DNA of 64,000 bases from Parabacteroides goldsteinii DSM 19448 = WAL 12034 (lineage in GTDB: Bacteria; Bacteroidota; Bacteroidia; Bacteroidales; Tannerellaceae), in assembly GCF_000969835.1 (NCBI RefSeq), contig NZ_KQ033913.1:746859-810858 (forward strand). Direction: 5' to 3'. The position numbers and the translations under genes were made by a program. The first letter of the stretch is position 1; every line of letters begins with the position of its first letter. The notes under the pieces are model-generated. The model was not told the origin of the DNA. It made no database searches and was given only the letters and a program-made list of their open reading frames with translations. Below, piece by piece: positions 35,134 to 44,665 of the stretch.

Positions 35134-37008
35134 ATGAAAAGAATATATATAGGCCTTGTTGTTTTAGGCCTTGCATTGACAAATACTTCATGTTCGGATT
35201 TTCTTGATACGAGACCGTATGATAAGATTATTGGGGATGATACATGGACGAGTGAAACGTTGGCAGAATCATTTGTGTATTCCATCTACTCGAGTGTACT
35301 ACAAAAAAGTTTGTGGCTAGGAGCATACGGACATCGTTATTCCTGCCATGCTGAAAGTTCAACAAAGAATGCTATGACAGGTACGCTGAACAGTTCTTAC
35401 TGGTCGAGGGACCGTGCAGAAGGGGTGACCGCAGATGATAATTATGAATGGTTGGATTACAGTGTTCTTTGGCGTATTCACACAGCAATGGAAGAGATTA
35501 CCGCAAGTGAAATATTCTCAGAAGAATTTAAAACCCGTACTATCGGGGAATTGAAATTTTTACGTGCAGCTCATTATTTCTTGTTTGCCCGTCAATATGG
35601 AGGATTACAGATTATTAACCGTGTGTTGTCTGTAGAGGATGATTTGCAAATACCACGTTCTTCAGTTAAGGAGACATATGATTTTATCATAAAGGATTTG
35701 GAAGAAGCGGCCCAGGCATTACCGGCAACCGGAAAAGTAGCCAGAGGACGTGTCAGCAGTATGGCTGCCCATGCTTTATTGATGCGTGTAGCAAATCAAG
35801 CGGCGGCTTATGCCGATGGTGGTTCTGCCCAAAGCCAATATTATGATAAAGTGATTGCAGCAGGTACGGCCTTAGGATTAGATGCCGATGGCAGCCAACT
35901 GAGTCCTTATTATGATATGTTCCGTTCGTACGAAACGGCAGTTACAGCACAGGAACAAATTCTGGTAGTGGAACGTCTTAAATTAAATTCATCCCTACAT
36001 GATACTCCTATGCAATATCAAGGTTTATGGCATGCCGGTAATATATCGGAATATGCTAAAAAGAATTTTCCGATCCATGCAACGATGAATTATTGGGGAA
36101 TGGATGGTGGTTCATGGCCTACGCAGGATTTAGTAGACGATTATCTGGTAGAAGAAACAGACGGATCGATCAAGTATTGGGAAGATGCATCATATGTACA
36201 GACAGGGACAAACGTCGATGAAAAGATGTATTTTAGTAAGGATAAGAAAAGAGATTTACGCTTCTATACAACGATTTTATATGATAGCTGTCTGTATTTC
36301 AATGGTCAGGAACGTATTTTCTTCCGTCGTGACGGAAACTGTTCCAACTCTAACAGTCCGATCAATGCAGGAGCGGAAGATGAATACGGACGTAGGGCAG
36401 GAGATTTGGATAACTATAATTCTTCAACCGGTTATGCCATGTTGAAATATCATTATGACCCTGTTGTTTCTTTACCTGACCCAGGTTCACAAAAACTGGA
36501 TTATTGTTATTCCGTATTACGTTATGGCGAGGCTTATTTAAATATGGCAGAGGCTTATCTGATGAAAGGCGATTTTGCGAATGCCCGTAAATATATGATC
36601 CCGACGATGGTAAAACATGGAGGGTTCAGCCCGGAAAAAGCTGCGGCATATCTCAATACGAAAAGCGGAAACGGCTGGAACGATCCTTTATTCGAAGCCT
36701 ATAAACGTGAACGTAATGTTGAAATGGTGTATGAATGCAATGACCGCTATTGGTCTCTTTTGCGATGGGGAATGCGTCAGAGTGGCGGTGTCGGTAACGG
36801 GGCCTATGCAACGAGTGGTTTCGTTATCCCTGAATTGGTTGGACCATTACGTGGTATACGTATCTCTCGTGACGGACAGAAGTATGAATTTTTTGAAGTA
36901 AATAATGCGATAGGAGAAGCCCGGTTCTCCCCGAAACGCTATTTAGTACCGTTGAACCGTAGCTTCTGCTTGAAATCCGGTGTTGTACAGAATGCGGGAT
37001 GGGAATGA
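35134..37008 (+). CDS. SusD-family surface glycan-binding lipoprotein 1
   Basis: A 624-residue SusD-like lipoprotein that caps the SusC1 barrel at the cell surface. Lipobox cysteine at residue 20 (LTNTSC), followed by SDFLDTRPYD, the usual SusD opening. TPR-rich helices include the EGVTADDNYEWLDYSVLW and ELKFLRAAHYFLFARQYG segments. The C-terminus has the FSPKRYLVPLNRS block (equivalent to the LxPIP region) and ends NAGWE. It is co-transcribed with SusC1 and the small lipoprotein downstream. Confidence 0.95.
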   Translation: MKRIYIGLVVLGLALTNTSCSDFLDTRPYDKIIGDDTWTSETLAESFVYSIYSSVLQKSLWLGAYGHRYSCHAESSTKNAMTGTLNSSYWSRDRAEGVTADDNYEWLDYSVLWRIHTAMEEITASEIFSEEFKTRTIGELKFLRAAHYFLFARQYGGLQIINRVLSVEDDLQIPRSSVKETYDFIIKDLEEAAQALPATGKVARGRVSSMAAHALLMRVANQAAAYADGGSAQSQYYDKVIAAGTALGLDADGSQLSPYYDMFRSYETAVTAQEQILVVERLKLNSSLHDTPMQYQGLWHAGNISEYAKKNFPIHATMNYWGMDGGSWPTQDLVDDYLVEETDGSIKYWEDASYVQTGTNVDEKMYFSKDKKRDLRFYTTILYDSCLYFNGQERIFFRRDGNCSNSNSPINAGAEDEYGRRAGDLDNYNSSTGYAMLKYHYDPVVSLPDPGSQKLDYCYSVLRYGEAYLNMAEAYLMKGDFANARKYMIPTMVKHGGFSPEKAAAYLNTKSGNGWNDPLFEAYKRERNVEMVYECNDRYWSLLRWGMRQSGGVGNGAYATSGFVIPELVGPLRGIRISRDGQKYEFFEVNNAIGEARFSPKRYLVPLNRSFCLKSGVVQNAGWE

Positions 37009-37040
37009 TCTTATTAATAGTAAATAAAAAGACAAATACA

Positions 37041-37580
37041 ATGAAAAGATATTTTAATATATTGGTCGGATGCTTATTGATATTCTCTATGAATAGTTGT
37101 TTATATCACAATCTGGAGGATTTAGAGAACTCATCGGATAAAAAAATGACGAATGTCGATTATTCATATCGTTTTTTATATAACGATACGATTCAGAAAG
37201 GAACTGCCAATCAGGAAATTCTTGAAGGACGCGTTTGTGAAGTGATTTTTAGTAAATCGATAGAGAATGTGGAAGAAAACGGAATAACTGGTTTTAAAAC
37301 GACTCTGACTCATACCCTGAATAGTATTCAGAAAGCGGGACCATCCGGTTCCGTTACGAAGGAAATGCTGTATAAGATGTTCGAAGAACAGATTGCACGG
37401 GATGGTTTATCAAAGCTCTGGGTGTATGTCTCCATTTCGGATGCTGCTATCATTTCTCCATTGGATGGAGCACCAACGTTAGGAGCCCCCGGTGATTTTA
37501 CAAAAGATCGTTATTACCGGGTGACTGCAGCAGATGGTTCCACACAGGATTATATATTGAAAACTGTAAAAGCTTTCTGA
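37041..37580 (+). CDS. Small surface lipoprotein of the SusCD1 operon
   Basis: A 179-residue lipoprotein starting at the ATG at 37041; the frame is open back to 36999, but the lipoprotein signal (MKRYFNILVGCLLIFSMNSC, Cys20) begins here. The C-terminus YYRVTAADGSTQDYILKTV resembles the Ig-like DUF5018-type domain that ends many SusE-position proteins. It probably adds a glycan-binding or spacer function at the surface next to SusD1. No enzyme motif is visible. A bidirectional terminator follows it. Confidence 0.75.
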   Translation: MKRYFNILVGCLLIFSMNSCLYHNLEDLENSSDKKMTNVDYSYRFLYNDTIQKGTANQEILEGRVCEVIFSKSIENVEENGITGFKTTLTHTLNSIQKAGPSGSVTKEMLYKMFEEQIARDGLSKLWVYVSISDAAIISPLDGAPTLGAPGDFTKDRYYRVTAADGSTQDYILKTVKAF

Positions 37581-37601
37581 TTAGCTGTTTTTCATAAAGA
37601 G

Positions 37602-37646
37602 TAAAAAAAATAAGGGCTGTCTAACAAGTTTAGTCAGCCCTTTTTG
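37602..37646. terminator. Bidirectional terminator between the SusCD1 operon and the inverton
   Basis: AAGGGCTG...CAGCCCTT stem (37612-37619 and 37635-37642), extended by CTAA/TTAG after one mismatch. A T run follows on the + strand and an A run (37602-37609) precedes it, giving a T run on the - strand. It can stop both readthrough from SusD1 and leftward RNA from the inverton. Confidence 0.8.
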
Positions 37647-37847
37647 TGTCAAAAATATAGGGATCTTTTATTCTTACATAGTCTTAGTAGAACTACAGCC
37701 TTTTTTATAATAATCGTGACAATTATTAGTAAATATTATCTGTAAGCTTATATTAAAACCAGTTGATTATGATTCAAAATTTAAGAATACATCATACTAT
37801 TTCACTTCCGCGTAATCAGATGAATATCAATTCTAAATTTGTCTTTA

Positions 37848-37945
37848 CAAAATTCTTGATTATTTGATAAAAACTTATCCTGTTTTCCATAAAGTATATG
37901 GAGAATACGGATTTTATTTCCTAAAAAAAGTATACAAAACGGAAT
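37848..37945 (-). promoter_or_regulatory. Locus operator pair and -7 box in reverse orientation, inside the inverton
   Basis: Read on the - strand: box 1 ATTCCGTTTTGTATACTTTT from 37945, box 2 AATCCGTATTCTCC from 37913 (32 nt apart), and GAATTTTG (one mismatch to TAnnTTTG) at 37855-37848, 58 nt after box 2. Box 1 matches the box before the GH2 gene at 15163 almost exactly. Inversion would place this promoter facing SusC2 with a leader of about 370 nt. Confidence 0.62.
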
Positions 37946-37967
37946 CGCTGTTGAATCGGATAAAATA

Positions 37968-38006
37968 AATTATGCTCTGTATATATCAGATATACAGAGC
38001 ATAATT
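37968..38006. terminator. Perfect 17-bp hairpin inside the inverton
   Basis: AATTATGCTCTGTATAT (37968-37984) and its exact reverse complement (37990-38006) around a 5-nt loop. The T run is weak (TTGTTTG). It may block readthrough toward SusC2 in this orientation. Confidence 0.55.
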
Positions 38007-38138
38007 GTTTGTGGTGAACAAATACATGTGCTCTTCTTAACCATAGTTCTACTAAGACTATGGTTGACTGGTTTTATACAATTTTTGAAACAATATTATA
38101 AACCTGAAAGGCAAGTGCCATTCATAAATTTAACTATT

Positions 38139-38255
38139 ATGCAAAACAAACTAAAGAAATGGGTCGTTCCCGACGGGATGGAATTAGTAGTAGGGAAGAG
38201 ACGGAATGTATTTAAATTGATCAGAAAATCAAATGACATTTTTTATTTATCGTAA
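38139..38255 (+). CDS. Possible 38-residue leader peptide before SusC2
   Basis: The frame MQNKLKKWVVPDGMELVVGK... ends 11 bp before the SusC2 ATG. The longer GTG-started version (38028) begins inside the inverton and is less likely. No homology is recognised. It may be a chance frame in the leader RNA or a small regulatory peptide. Confidence 0.2.
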   Translation: MQNKLKKWVVPDGMELVVGKRRNVFKLIRKSNDIFYLS

Positions 38256-38266
38256 AATTATACATT

Positions 38267-41200
38267 ATGAAAACAAAGACACTGTTAGGTCTTTTTGTTC
38301 CTCTGTCATTGGTTTGCACACCATCGTTGCTTGCAGCAGATGAGGCGCTAGGCATTGAAAGAGAGAATACTGAAATTAACCTTCATTCTGGTGTAAAAAG
38401 TGAAACAAGGCCATTCGTTGGAGGTGTTTTGCAGAGTTCAAAATTTAAAGGTAAGATCTCAGATACCGGAGGTGACCCTTTGCCCGGTGCTACGGTTCAG
38501 ATTAAGGGGAGTACAAAAGGAGTGATTGCCGATGTAGATGGAAATTTTGAATTTGATGGTCTCAAGGTGAACGATATACTGATCGTTTCCTTTATTGGTA
38601 TGGAACCCCAGGAAATTACGTATAAGGGGGAAAAGTTTTTAAACATCGTCTTGGAACCGAAAGCAGATGTTTTAGATGAAGTAACGGTTGTCGCTTTTGC
38701 AAAACAGAAAAAAGAGAGTGTGGTTTCTGCCATCACAACAGTAAAACCGGCAGAACTCAAAATTCCGAGTAGCAACCTGACCACAGCCTTTGCAGGTCGT
38801 GTAGCCGGTTTGATTTCTTACCAGACAAGCGGTGAACCGGGAAAGGATAATGCAAACTTTTTCATTCGAGGTATTACGACATTCGGAGCGGAAGCTAAAA
38901 AAGACCCGCTGATTTTGATTGATGGTATCGAATTGGGAACAGAAGACTTGTCTCGTCTGAATACCGACGATATTGCCAGCTTTACGATCATGAAGGATGC
39001 CACAGCTACGGCATTATATGGAGCACGTGGTGCCAATGGTGTAATCTCTGTAACAACTAAAGAAGGACGTGAGGGGAAGGTCTCTGTTAATGTTCGTGTG
39101 GAAAATTCGTTTTCAACTCCTACCGAGAAGATAAAATTGGCAGATCCGGTCACTTATATGCGTATGCATAATGAAGCGATCAAAACACGTGATCCGATGG
39201 GTTTGGCATTGTATACCCAAGAAAAAATAACCATGACCGAACGTGGCCTTTATCCGAATCTGTTCCCAGCCACAGATTGGTATGATACCATGTTCCGTGA
39301 TTTGACGATGAACCAACGTGCAAATATTAGTGTAAGCGGTGGTGGTAAGGTAGCCCGTTATTATGTAGCGGCCAATATGACACGCGACAACGGTAATATG
39401 AAGGTTGACAAGCGTAACAACTTTAACTCAAATATCAATTTGATGAAATATACGATCCGTTCGAACGTGAATGTGAACTTGACAAAGACTACCGAGTTGG
39501 TTTTACGTATGAGTGCGGCATTCGATGATTATTCCGGACCAATAGGTGGCGGTAGTACCATGTATAATCATGTGATGCAGGCCAATCCGGTATTATTCAA
39601 ACCCTATTATGAACCGGACGAGCAGTATTCTTATGCGAACCATATTTTGTTTGGTAACTACGGAGATTCCAATTATATCAATCCCTATGCCCAGTCATTA
39701 AGAGGATATAACGAATACAGTAAAAATACCATGCTGACTCAGTTTGTTGTGAATCAGGACCTGGATATGATAACCGAAGGTTTAACGGCCAGCGTACTTG
39801 TCAATATGGATCGTTATTCGGAATATACCGTGGATCGTGCATATACTCCTTTCTATTATAGCATCAGCTCTTTCGATATGCAGGATCAGTCTTACAAGTT
39901 GAGCCGTTTGAACCCGACAACCGGAACAGAATGGATCAATTATCAACCGGGGCAACGCAAAATCAACAGCAGTGTTTATTTGGAAGCGAAAGCAGAATAT
40001 ACCCGCTTGTTTAATGATAAACATACTGTGAATGCTTTGTTTGTTTACACGATGCGTAATCAGAAATCTGGTATTGCGGATAATCTTCAATTGTCATTAC
40101 CTTATAGAAATATTGGTTTAGCCGGTCGTATGGCTTACAACTTCGACTCTCGTTATTTCGGGGAATTTACTTTCGGTTACAACGGATCGGAACGTTTTTC
40201 GAAGAATAACCGTTGGGGGTTCTTCCCTTCCGGTGCATTGGGGTGGATGGTTTCCAATGAAGAGTTTTTCGAACCATTAACCGATGTGTTTTCACAATTT
40301 AAACTGAAAGGATCTTACGGTATGGCCGGTCAGGACCAGATCGGTAGTGGAAATGATCGTTTCTACTATCTTTCGGATGTGAACATGGGTGCAGGTTCTT
40401 CCGTTCATTGGGGTACTTTGATGGATTATAATCCTGGCGGAGTAAAGTTTAATCGTTATGCCAATGATGAAATCGGTTGGGAAACATCTTATAAGATGAA
40501 TGTCGGCTTTGAAGCAACAACCATTTTCGGGCTATCTGCTAATGTGGAATATTTTACCGAACGAAGAAAAAACATCCTTTTGAACCGTATCATTCCGGGA
40601 ACAATGGGTATTGTACCGGATGTAAAAGCCAATTTGGGTAAAGCGAAAGGGCATGGTGTCGATATGGAATTCAATTATGAAAAGAGTTTCAATAAAGATT
40701 TATGGATGACCGGACGTGCAACCTTTACATATGCGACCAGCGAAGCTGTAGAATGGGAAGAGCCGGACTACAGTGCTACTCCCTGGTTATCGAAAGTTGG
40801 CAAATCATTAGGACAGGAATGGGGATATATAGCCGAACGTTTGTTTATTGACGATGAAGAGGTAAAAAATTCACCGACACAATTCGGAGAATATAAGGCC
40901 GGCGATATTAAATACCGGGATGTGAACGGGGATGGAAAAATATCAGAATTAGATAAAGTACCTATCGGTTTCCCGACAACTCCGGAAATCAACTATGGTT
41001 TCGGTCTTTCTGCCGGCTATAAAGGAATTGACGCCTCTTTCTTTTTCCAGGGTTCCGGACGCCAGTCGTTCTGGTTGGATCAAAAGAAGGTATCTCCTTT
41101 TATCGATGGAAATTCGGGGACAGACCATGACGATGGTATGACCGGGCAAAATCAGGTATTACAAGTTATCGCTGATAATTATTGGTCTGAGAGCAACCGT

Positions 41201-41497
41201 AATCCGTATGCTTTCTGGCCCAGATTGTCCAGTCAAACCATATCTAACAATAATCAAACCAGTACCTGGTTCATGCAGGACGCGACATTCCTTCGGTTGA
41301 AGTCGGTTGAAGTCGGTTATACGCTTCCCAGAGACTTGCTCAAGAAGATCAAAGTACAGAACTTCCGCGTGTATGTCAGTGGAACGAACCTCTTGTGCTG
41401 GAGTAAATTCAAGCTATGGGATCCGGAAATGGCTGGTAACGGCTTTGGATATCCGATTCAGCGTGTTTTTAATGTCGGCATTAACTTAGGATTCTAA
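38267..41497 (+). CDS. SusC-family TonB-dependent glycan importer 2
   Basis: A 1076-residue SusC-like outer-membrane transporter. Signal peptide to about residue 24 (LLAAD), a carboxypeptidase-regulatory-like domain from ~63 (GKISDTGGDPLPGATVQIKG), TonB box DEVTVVAFAKQKKE, a plug with FFIRGITTFG and MKDATATALYGARGANGV, and a barrel ending GINLGF. It lacks the shared operator-promoter in the forward direction; the only one nearby is inside the adjacent inverton and faces away. Phase-variable expression of this gene and its four-gene operon is therefore likely. Confidence 0.95.
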   Translation: MKTKTLLGLFVPLSLVCTPSLLAADEALGIERENTEINLHSGVKSETRPFVGGVLQSSKFKGKISDTGGDPLPGATVQIKGSTKGVIADVDGNFEFDGLKVNDILIVSFIGMEPQEITYKGEKFLNIVLEPKADVLDEVTVVAFAKQKKESVVSAITTVKPAELKIPSSNLTTAFAGRVAGLISYQTSGEPGKDNANFFIRGITTFGAEAKKDPLILIDGIELGTEDLSRLNTDDIASFTIMKDATATALYGARGANGVISVTTKEGREGKVSVNVRVENSFSTPTEKIKLADPVTYMRMHNEAIKTRDPMGLALYTQEKITMTERGLYPNLFPATDWYDTMFRDLTMNQRANISVSGGGKVARYYVAANMTRDNGNMKVDKRNNFNSNINLMKYTIRSNVNVNLTKTTELVLRMSAAFDDYSGPIGGGSTMYNHVMQANPVLFKPYYEPDEQYSYANHILFGNYGDSNYINPYAQSLRGYNEYSKNTMLTQFVVNQDLDMITEGLTASVLVNMDRYSEYTVDRAYTPFYYSISSFDMQDQSYKLSRLNPTTGTEWINYQPGQRKINSSVYLEAKAEYTRLFNDKHTVNALFVYTMRNQKSGIADNLQLSLPYRNIGLAGRMAYNFDSRYFGEFTFGYNGSERFSKNNRWGFFPSGALGWMVSNEEFFEPLTDVFSQFKLKGSYGMAGQDQIGSGNDRFYYLSDVNMGAGSSVHWGTLMDYNPGGVKFNRYANDEIGWETSYKMNVGFEATTIFGLSANVEYFTERRKNILLNRIIPGTMGIVPDVKANLGKAKGHGVDMEFNYEKSFNKDLWMTGRATFTYATSEAVEWEEPDYSATPWLSKVGKSLGQEWGYIAERLFIDDEEVKNSPTQFGEYKAGDIKYRDVNGDGKISELDKVPIGFPTTPEINYGFGLSAGYKGIDASFFFQGSGRQSFWLDQKKVSPFIDGNSGTDHDDGMTGQNQVLQVIADNYWSESNRNPYAFWPRLSSQTISNNNQTSTWFMQDATFLRLKSVEVGYTLPRDLLKKIKVQNFRVYVSGTNLLCWSKFKLWDPEMAGNGFGYPIQRVFNVGINLGF

Positions 41498-41517
41498 AAC
41501 AATAAAAACGAAAGAAA

Positions 41518-43422
41518 ATGAAATCAATATTTAAATATATTTTATGCACCTGTGTGGCTGTCGCTGCAACATCCTGCGACTTTTTGGATGTCGTTCCGGA
41601 CAACATTGCAACGGAAGAGCATGCTTTTGCAGATCGTTATACGGTCGAAAAATATTTGGCAACCTGTTATTCAAAGTTTCCGTCTACAATGAACAGAAAT
41701 GCAAACCCTGCTATTTTCGGCGCTTTGGAAATGATTTTGAATACGGAATATAATACGGAAAAAGGAATGCAATTCGGATTAGGCCTTGATAGTTCGACGA
41801 GTGCTCTTATCAATTATTGGGGTACTGGAGGATTATATGCAGGGATTCGTGAGTGCAACACTTTTATGAAAGGAATTGTCAACGTTGAAGATCTGGACGA
41901 ATACGAAAAACAACGTATGATTGCCGAGGTTAAACTGATAAAAGCCTATCTGCACTTCTATTTGTTGTCGTATTACGGTCCTATTTGCCCGCTGCGTGAA
42001 AGTCCTCCTGTGACAGAATCGACTCAGGGAGTTCGTGTTTATCGTGAGAAAGTAGACGACTGCTTTCAATACGTTATGGATTTGATCAACGAAGTGATAG
42101 ATAGTGAAAGTTTACCGTTAGTACTTACCAACCCGTCATCGGAACTAGGTCGTTTTACACAACCGGCAGCTCACATGCTAAAAGCTAAAGTGCTATTGTA
42201 TTGGGCCAGCCCTTTGTTTAATGGAAACACAGACTATAATAGTTTTCTGGATCATAATGGTGAACCGTTCTTTAATCAGGTTTATGACCCTACCCGTTGG
42301 ACGGCTGCGGCAGAAGCATGTAAAAAAGCAGTAGAAGTGAGTGAAGCGGCTGGTATCCGTTTGTATCAAACATCAGACTATGTGGCAACAAAACCTTTGT
42401 CCGATCAAACGTTGTTGGTACAAACATTAAGAGGTGTGATTAGTCACAGATGGAATCCCGAAGTTATTTGGAGTAATACGGCTTCGATTGTCGACGGTGG
42501 TTTCCAAATGGAATGTTTTACTTATTTTGAAACTTCTACTTCATTAAATAATGTATGGCAAAAAATGAGTGTGCCTTTATCGACAGTAGAACGATTTTAT
42601 TCAAAAAACGGTGTTCCTATTGAAGAAGATAATACGTATGATTATGCCAGTCGTTATAGTTTACGTGTCAGTGATGCGGAACATCGCTATTATATTCAGC
42701 GAGGAGAACAAACAGCAGCTTTGAATTTTGACCGTGAACCGCGCTTTTATTCTACTTTAGGATTTGACAGAGGTAAGTGGTATGGAAATTCTTATAAAAA
42801 CATGCCGGATGATGATGCAGAATGCTTGTATCCTAAAAATCGTTTCGGAGAAGTTTCTTCCGTTGGAAATCCGGGGCACTATAACGCAACCGGTTATTGG
42901 CCTAAAAAACTGGTTTCCATCAATAGTTCTTTCCGGGATGCCAACAGTATCACTTGGGAATCTTATCCTTTCCCCGACATGCGTTATGCCGATTTGTTAT
43001 TAATGTGCGCGGAGGCTTTGAATGAATCGAAAGATGCACCGGATGCCGAAGTGTACAAATATATCGATATGGTACGCGAACGTGCCGGCCTTAAAGGTGT
43101 TGTTGAGTCTTGGAGTAAATATTCCAAACAACCGAACAAACCGACCACCAAAGAAGGAATGCGTGATATAATCCGACAGGAACGTAAAATAGAATTAACA
43201 TGTGAGGGTTCTTATTACTGGGATAGCCATCGTTGGAAAACTGCTTTGGCTGAGCAAAATCGTATCATTGAAGGTTGGAATATCAATGCTTCAGATGTTA
43301 AAAACTATTATACGCCAACAGCCATTTACGAGCAATCTTTTGAATTTAAAAACTATTTTGCTCCTATACCTGAGTCAGAAATAGTAAAAAACCCACTGTT
43401 ACGTCAGAATATGGGATGGTAA
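41518..43422 (+). CDS. SusD-family surface glycan-binding lipoprotein 2
   Basis: A 634-residue SusD-like lipoprotein, starting 20 bp after SusC2. Lipobox Cys20 (VAATSC) then DFLDVVPDNIATEEHAF. The helices include EVKLIKAYLHFYLLSYYGPICPL; the C-terminal helix-turn block has YPFPDMRYADLLLMCAEALNE and IRQERKIELTCEG; the family APIPESEIVKNPLLRQN motif ends the protein. It forms the lid of SusC2 and binds the imported glycan at the surface. Confidence 0.95.
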   Translation: MKSIFKYILCTCVAVAATSCDFLDVVPDNIATEEHAFADRYTVEKYLATCYSKFPSTMNRNANPAIFGALEMILNTEYNTEKGMQFGLGLDSSTSALINYWGTGGLYAGIRECNTFMKGIVNVEDLDEYEKQRMIAEVKLIKAYLHFYLLSYYGPICPLRESPPVTESTQGVRVYREKVDDCFQYVMDLINEVIDSESLPLVLTNPSSELGRFTQPAAHMLKAKVLLYWASPLFNGNTDYNSFLDHNGEPFFNQVYDPTRWTAAAEACKKAVEVSEAAGIRLYQTSDYVATKPLSDQTLLVQTLRGVISHRWNPEVIWSNTASIVDGGFQMECFTYFETSTSLNNVWQKMSVPLSTVERFYSKNGVPIEEDNTYDYASRYSLRVSDAEHRYYIQRGEQTAALNFDREPRFYSTLGFDRGKWYGNSYKNMPDDDAECLYPKNRFGEVSSVGNPGHYNATGYWPKKLVSINSSFRDANSITWESYPFPDMRYADLLLMCAEALNESKDAPDAEVYKYIDMVRERAGLKGVVESWSKYSKQPNKPTTKEGMRDIIRQERKIELTCEGSYYWDSHRWKTALAEQNRIIEGWNINASDVKNYYTPTAIYEQSFEFKNYFAPIPESEIVKNPLLRQNMGW

Positions 43423-43452
43423 TTATTAATCTATATTATTTATGACATACAT

Positions 43453-44634
43453 ATGAATACCAGATATTTAAAGTTTACATTATTACTTCCGTTTCTTTTT
43501 TCTTGTTCAGAAAAAGAGCAGTTACCGATCAGTGAAAGCTTAGGTAAACCGGGAGTTGTTACCAATGTTGTAGTTGAACCCACAGCCGGTGGGGCTGTTG
43601 TCTCTTATAAAATTCCCAATACGGAAGATTTATTGGCGGTAAAATGTTTATATACTACGACTAATGGTAAGGAGTATGAAGTGACAGCTTCATATTACGA
43701 AGATAAATTGGCAATCCAGGGTTATAATGACACTTCGGAGCATACAGCAACTATTTATGCAGTGAATCGTGCCCAAGAGTTGTCAGATCCGATAGAAGTG
43801 AAGTTTACCCCATTGGAATCAGCTTTGGCTAAAGCTATCAAATCAGTAGCAATTGAGCAAGACTTTGGTGGTGCCCGCTTCAGCTGGAGGAATCCGGAAA
43901 AGGCGCCTCTTAACATTGAATTTCTAGCTCCGGATTCCACCGGGGAAATGTCAACCATGAATATTATGATGAGTGATATTGACGAAAATGTTTACAACAT
44001 CAGAGGCTATGCTCCGGAACCTAAAAATTTCTCCATGATAATAAACGATAATTTTGATAATTATTCCGACACCCTCACTGCAGAAGTCATTCCTTTGTTC
44101 GAAGAAAAATTGAACAAAAAGAATATGCGTGTAATGAATTTGGCAAACGATAAAAGTTTGACGAATTGGGAAGGAAAAGACGCTTATATATTAGACGATG
44201 ACCATAATACTTTTGGATGTTTTATTACAAATGCTTTACCGGGTGCTCCGGCTACTTTCGATTTAGGAACTGTTGCTAAACTGAGTCGATTGGTTGTACA
44301 CCAACGTATTTATAACTTTGGTGCAAACATTGCTTACGGTCATGGTAATCCAAAAACATTTGAGGTATATGTATGTGACCATGAACCCAGCCAAAGTGGA
44401 GATTGGAGCGAATGGACAAAAGTGATGGACTGTGAAATTGTGAAACCTTCCGGATCTCCTGGTTCTACCGTGACGGATTTGGACATGGATGTTGCTAATA
44501 ACGGACATGAGTTTTCATTTGACGTATCCCTGACTTCGGTACGATATGTCCGTATAGTCTTTATGTCTGCTTTCGGAGGAGCGACCTTCTCGAATATTGC
44601 AGATGTTGACTTTTATGGCCAAATCGAAAAATAA
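43453..44634 (+). CDS. Surface lipoprotein of DUF4959/DUF5126/DUF5000 type
   Basis: A 393-residue lipoprotein (Cys18 in PFLFSC). The order is an N-terminal fibronectin-like region (KPGVVTNVVVEPTAGGAVVSY, ~32-120), a middle beta domain (~125-220) and a C-terminal discoidin-like jelly-roll (~230-390, DLGTVAKLSRLVVHQR and VRYVRIVFMSAFGGATFSNIADVDFYG). This is the common SusE/F-position binding protein of Bacteroidales PULs and probably holds glycan at the surface for SusD2. Same operon as SusC2. Confidence 0.85.
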   Translation: MNTRYLKFTLLLPFLFSCSEKEQLPISESLGKPGVVTNVVVEPTAGGAVVSYKIPNTEDLLAVKCLYTTTNGKEYEVTASYYEDKLAIQGYNDTSEHTATIYAVNRAQELSDPIEVKFTPLESALAKAIKSVAIEQDFGGARFSWRNPEKAPLNIEFLAPDSTGEMSTMNIMMSDIDENVYNIRGYAPEPKNFSMIINDNFDNYSDTLTAEVIPLFEEKLNKKNMRVMNLANDKSLTNWEGKDAYILDDDHNTFGCFITNALPGAPATFDLGTVAKLSRLVVHQRIYNFGANIAYGHGNPKTFEVYVCDHEPSQSGDWSEWTKVMDCEIVKPSGSPGSTVTDLDMDVANNGHEFSFDVSLTSVRYVRIVFMSAFGGATFSNIADVDFYGQIEK

Positions 44635-44665
44635 TGTATAGTATCAACAAATTAACAAGAAAATT

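Larger units (their letters stand above)
37677..38062. mobile_element. Candidate promoter inverton upstream of SusC2/SusD2
   Basis: Perfect 19-bp inverted repeats CATAGTCTTAGTAGAACTA (37677-37695) and its reverse complement (38044-38062) enclose 348 bp. The right copy sits in AACCATAGT-N9-ACTATGGTT, the arm-spacer-arm form of a tyrosine recombinase core site. Inside, on the - strand, lies the same operator-promoter unit that precedes other genes of this locus. The segment also holds a 17-bp perfect hairpin (37968-38006). In the present orientation the promoter points away from SusC2. No recombinase gene is in the window. Confidence 0.7.
37581..38266. other. Intergenic region upstream of SusC2
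   Basis: This 686-bp gap holds the terminator at 37602-37646, the inverton 37677-38062 and a possible short reading frame at 38139-38255. The remaining AT-rich sequence shows nothing recognisable. Confidence 0.75.

Noticed and set aside
37834..37841. TAAATTTG as an active forward promoter for SusC2 in the present orientation
   Set aside because: It matches the -7 consensus, but it has no -33 element and no operator boxes at the regulon spacing. AT-rich DNA gives such matches by chance.
38028..38255. 75-residue GTG-started protein upstream of SusC2
   Set aside because: The start and first codons lie in the inverted repeat of the inverton, and no homology is seen. Only the shorter 38-codon frame is kept, at low confidence.
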